The position numbers and the translations under genes were made by a program. A model generated the notes under the pieces. It was not told the origin of the DNA. It searched no databases and saw only the letters and a program-made list of their open reading frames with translations. Of a stretch of 64,000 nt of DNA, positions 61,382 to 64,000 are shown piece after piece; the stretch's first letter is position 1; every line of letters begins with the position of its first letter. Source of the DNA: VRUE01 sp963747765 (GTDB lineage Bacteria > Actinomycetota > Thermoleophilia > Solirubrobacterales > 70-9); assembly GCA_963747765.1 (NCBI GenBank), contig CAVVGH010000012.1, positions 1 through 64,000 on the forward strand. Direction: 5' to 3'.

Positions 61382-63001
61382 TCATGTTGCGTCCACCTTC
61401 GCTCTCCCCTTCGTCGTCTCGAACCCGGAGCTGCCCTCCTCTCGGCAAAGCCTCCGGTCCCGAAGCTCCCAGACACCCCGAGGCGAGGCGTCCCGCAACA
61501 CCCCGCGCCTCACTAACCGCTGCCGCGCCTTTCCGAGCTGTGCCTCCCAACGGGCCACCCCGCTCGGCAGGACCTCCAGGTCGAGCCGGGTGAGCCGCTC
61601 CCGGAGTTCCTCGCCGATGGCCGCGAGCACCTCGGTTCGACGGGCCCGACCGCCGCGGGAGCGCAGGTGGCGACGGATCGCCGCCTCGAGCGCGGACCCG
61701 TCGAGCCGGTCGGCCCGCGCCTCGGACCGCTCGGTCGTGCGCTCCCCGGCCACCAGGGCCTTCAGCCGCTCCCGCTCGCCCGGGTTGCCGCTCATCGGAT
61801 GGCTGTAGACGCGGAGGGTGAACCCCGGATGGGTGTGGCCGAGCTGGCCCATCACCGAGATCGGGTCCTCGCCGGTGGCGATGAGAACCGAGGCGAAGGT
61901 GTGGCGGAGTTTGTGGGCGCTGAGCCCGTCCGGCAGCGGCACGTGGCCGCGTGCCGCGAGCAGCTCGTCGGCGCGCTCAAAGACGGCCCGTAGTGGACGC
62001 CGCAGGGTGTCGCTGCTGCGCCGCCGCCCGGTCGCCGTGGGGAAGACCAGGTCGTCGGAGTCGACGCCGGCGGCCCGGGCCTTGTGGGCGGCGAGGATGT
62101 CGCGGAGGATCGGCAGCATCGTGATCTCGCGCAGCCCTGCCCGGGTCTTCGAGCGTCCGATCAGGATCCTGCCGTTGGCGAGGTCGATGTCGCGCCAGAG
62201 CAGGTGGCCGAGCTCGACCGCCCGGGGCCCGGCCAGGACCAGGGTCGCGACGATCGCCTGGCGGTCGGCCCGCAGGACCCGCGGTTCGCGGTCCAGTTCG
62301 GCCGCCGCGTCGAGGAGCGCCTCGATCTGCGCGGCGGTGTCGAGGTGGACCGGACGGCGTCCGCCCTCCTTGAGGAGGCGCCGTCTGCCGGCGGCCGCGT
62401 TCTCGGTGACGTGCCCGTATTCGAGCGCGATCGAGAGCACCCAGCGCAGGAAGCGGACCGTCTTGTTGATCGAGCAGGCCGACAGCGGGCGGAGCGCGCG
62501 CCCCGAGGCGTCCCGATGGGGCCGCCCGCGCCCGAGCGCCCGCCTGCGCGCCTCCGACTCGGCCACCTTGTGGGCGCGGTAGGCGTCGACGGCCTCGACG
62601 TCGATCTCGTCGAGGCGCCAGTCGCCGAAGTAGGGACCGACGTGGAGGAGCAGGTCCTCCTGTCGTTCGAGCGTGCGCCCGGCGACCTGACCGCGCCGCG
62701 CGTCGAGCAGCTCGCGGGCGAACTCGCCGAAGCTCGGCGGCGACGTCGGGCCCTCCTCCTCGGCCGCGCGGCGGCGCCCGCGCTCCGGCGCCACCCAGAG
62801 CCCCCGCCGCACGTCGGCCATCACGTTGGCGAGCTCCTCCTCGGCGCGGCCGCGGTCCCAGCCCTCTGACTCGAGGCCGAGGGTGAGGTAGTGACGCCGC
62901 CCGTAGGCGTGGAAGCGCAGGGCATAGCCGCGTCCGGCCTTCCAGCTTCGCTCGAGCACCACTCCTTCGGCCCTCCTGGCCACCTTCACCCTCCTTCTCA
63001 T
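61382..63001 (-). CDS. Tyrosine recombinase (integrase)
   Basis: 539 residues, longer than typical (about 400). N-terminal AP2-like DNA-binding part (1-70), core-binding domain (about 90-200) and catalytic domain with Arg in VLAGPRAVELGHL, the Lys region SKTRAGLREITML, HKLRHTFAS, and the His/Tyr pair in LGHTHPGFTLRVYSH (Tyr nucleophile). All catalytic residues are there. The last 120 residues carry an additional domain (AIRRHLRSRGGRARRTEVLAAI) of winged-helix type. It may have carried in the Dnd island. Confidence 0.9.
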   Translation of the reverse strand: MRRRVKVARRAEGVVLERSWKAGRGYALRFHAYGRRHYLTLGLESEGWDRGRAEEELANVMADVRRGLWVAPERGRRRAAEEEGPTSPPSFGEFARELLDARRGQVAGRTLERQEDLLLHVGPYFGDWRLDEIDVEAVDAYRAHKVAESEARRRALGRGRPHRDASGRALRPLSACSINKTVRFLRWVLSIALEYGHVTENAAAGRRRLLKEGGRRPVHLDTAAQIEALLDAAAELDREPRVLRADRQAIVATLVLAGPRAVELGHLLWRDIDLANGRILIGRSKTRAGLREITMLPILRDILAAHKARAAGVDSDDLVFPTATGRRRSSDTLRRPLRAVFERADELLAARGHVPLPDGLSAHKLRHTFASVLIATGEDPISVMGQLGHTHPGFTLRVYSHPMSGNPGERERLKALVAGERTTERSEARADRLDGSALEAAIRRHLRSRGGRARRTEVLAAIGEELRERLTRLDLEVLPSGVARWEAQLGKARQRLVRRGVLRDASPRGVWELRDRRLCREEGSSGFETTKGRAKVDAT

Positions 63002-63050
63002 CCCCGGGCACCTCGCGGCAGGGGCCTGCCGCCCGGCATCGTCGGGTTCC

Positions 63051-63446
63051 TCATCGCGCGCGCCGACCCTCGTCGGCGCCGGGCCGGGAGATCCTCGGCC
63101 GAGGACCCGGTCGCGATCGTCGCCGCGCGAGGACCCTAGCTCTGTGTCGCGCGGAAAGCGAGTCGCGCCGCGGGGCGGCCGGGGCGGTCCCGTCGGGGTG
63201 CCGGGGAAGCCGCGCGATCACCTCCTCGGGGTCGAAGCGAAGCGGCGCCCTCGGTCCCTCGCCGAGTCGGATCGCGCCGAGCTCGGAGGCGTGTTCGTGG
63301 ACCCAGCGGGGGCGCACGCCGAGCACCTCGGCGAGCTCGCGCGTGTCCAGCAGTCTGGCGATCGGGGCCGGCCGCCGCCCGCCCAGCAGCTCGGCGATGC
63401 GCCCGGCCAGGGCATCCAGCGACCGCGGGGAGAGGTCCACCTCCAT
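63051..63446 (-). CDS. Small HTH protein (excisionase-like)
   Basis: 131 residues from the ATG at 63446. The central part, LLDTRELAEVLGVRPRWVHE then ASELGAIRLGEGPRAPLRFDPEEV, is a MerR/excisionase-type winged helix of the form commonly paired with integrases. The tail is arginine-rich. It lies 20 bases downstream of the methyltransferase stop and 49 bases upstream of the integrase start, so the three are probably one transcript. It may direct excision or simply regulate. Confidence 0.75.
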   Translation of the reverse strand: MEVDLSPRSLDALAGRIAELLGGRRPAPIARLLDTRELAEVLGVRPRWVHEHASELGAIRLGEGPRAPLRFDPEEVIARLPRHPDGTAPAAPRRDSLSARHRARVLARRRSRPGPRPRISRPGADEGRRAR

Positions 63447-63466
63447 CCGCTCCTCCCCGGACACGC

Positions 63467-64000
63467 TCAGCTCCCACAGTGCGCGCCGGATCTCCGCCGC
63501 TCCCGGCCGGCGGAGGCCGCCCAGTGCCCGATCCGCGCCTCGGCGATCTCCAGGTAGCGCCCCTCCCGCTCGATCCCACAGAAGCGCCTGCCCTCGATCC
63601 TCGCCGCGGCGCCGGTCGAGCCCGAGCCGGTGAACGGATCGAGGACGAGTCCCCCCGGCGGACACACCAGCCGCACCAACCACCGCATCAGCTCGAGCGG
63701 CTTCACGGTCGGGTGCGGGTTGCGGGCGTCCCGCGGCCTGCGCGTACGGCCCGCGTTCGGGAAGAGGTCGAGGCCCCGCGCACGCAGGCCCTCGCACCCC
63801 GCGTCGCGCTCGGCGCGCGAGGCCTTGGGGCAGTAGAAGAAGCGGCTCGGCGGGGTCCGCGGGCCCGAGCGGGCGCGGCTGCGCCCGGCGGATTCGTCGA
63901 GCGCCCCCGCCGCGCACCCGGGCACGCAACCGCGCCGATCGCAGCCGCGCTCGTGGGAGACGAGGACGTCGGCGGGGTGGCGGTCGCCGATCCGACACTC
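63467..64000 (-). CDS. Site-specific DNA methyltransferase, 3' part (runs off window)
   Basis: 177 residues of the C-terminal part, 5' end outside the window. Visible: ARNPHPTVKPLELMRWLVRL, DPFTGSGSTGAAA (the FxGxG motif of SAM binding) and RFCGIEREGRYLEIAEARI. This order, with the FxGxG motif near the C-terminus, is that of beta-class N4-cytosine or N6-adenine methyltransferases. The Cys-rich stretch CDRRGCVPGC upstream suggests a zinc-binding insert. The catalytic DPPY is not in this part. Phage- or element-borne orphan methyltransferases look like this. Confidence 0.85.
   Translation of the reverse strand, partial: ECRIGDRHPADVLVSHERGCDRRGCVPGCAAGALDESAGRSRARSGPRTPPSRFFYCPKASRAERDAGCEGLRARGLDLFPNAGRTRRPRDARNPHPTVKPLELMRWLVRLVCPPGGLVLDPFTGSGSTGAAARIEGRRFCGIEREGRYLEIAEARIGHWAASAGRERRRSGAHCGS

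Noticed and set aside
1..64000. CRISPR array
   Set aside because: No series of regularly spaced short repeats was noticed; repeats seen are tRNA fragments, IS ends and short palindromes.

Overview
The window is high-GC DNA with long GC-rich antisense reading frames, a mycofactocin cluster, NDMA-type alcohol dehydrogenase, mycofactocin-coupled SDR and many acyl-CoA enzymes. This points to an actinobacterium, most likely a deep-branching soil lineage such as Thermoleophilia/Solirubrobacterales. That placement is inferred from gene content, not from a marker gene. No rRNA or complete tRNA was seen.

Layout. (1) 1-4500 is a patchwork: a two-gene operon with a HEPN-like protein, a decayed LysM gene, a RelE/antitoxin pair and a winged-helix protein without a start codon. 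(2) 4500-8170 is a mobile-element landing zone: a strong hairpin, a tRNA-Asp 3'-end fragment, a clean IS66 element with an 8-bp target duplication, a pdxS remnant, and a degenerate transposase bounded by inverted repeats. (3) 8334-14715 is a mycofactocin locus: SDR, mftE, mftD, mftC, mftB, mftA on the minus strand and mftR, mftF on the plus strand. (4) 14740-45090 is a large catabolic region with two aldehyde dehydrogenases, an NDMA-type alcohol dehydrogenase, a ribose-type ABC transporter heading an acyl-CoA operon, two CoA ligases, two acyl-CoA dehydrogenases, a MenB/BadI-like hydrolase, two amidohydrolases, an FMN hydroxyacid dehydrogenase coupled to a ThDP decarboxylase, and two tandem proteins of unknown function with an internal duplication. 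(5) 45393-48258 holds a second copy of the tRNA-Asp fragment, pcaC, an IS-truncated pcaD and a second copy of an IS3-type element. (6) 48690-61095 is a DNA phosphorothioation island: an associated methyltransferase, dndE, dndD, dndC, dndA, a Ser/Thr kinase, and an opposed four-gene module of dnd-associated protein, second DndD-like ATPase, 59-residue protein and PLD-helicase. (7) 61382-64000 carries a tyrosine integrase, a small HTH protein and the 3' part of a DNA methyltransferase.

How it works together. The mycofactocin operon makes a redox cofactor. At least two enzymes encoded in the same region, the SDR at 22160 and the alcohol dehydrogenase at 41223, belong to families known to depend on it. 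Five promoters of the catabolic genes share a 13-bp near-palindrome, GATAANNNTTATC with at most one mismatch, suggesting one regulon. A ligase, an acyl-CoA dehydrogenase, an SDR and a MenB/BadI-like hydrolase together resemble alicyclic-acid degradation by ring opening. The substrate is not known. The mycofactocin and catabolic block is flanked by 45-bp identical direct repeats of a tRNA-Asp 3' end (4680-4724 and 45393-45437), so it may be, or have been, an integrated genomic island. The Dnd island beyond it looks like a separate acquisition with its own integrase, joined to the catabolic block at an IS3-type copy that lacks a target duplication.
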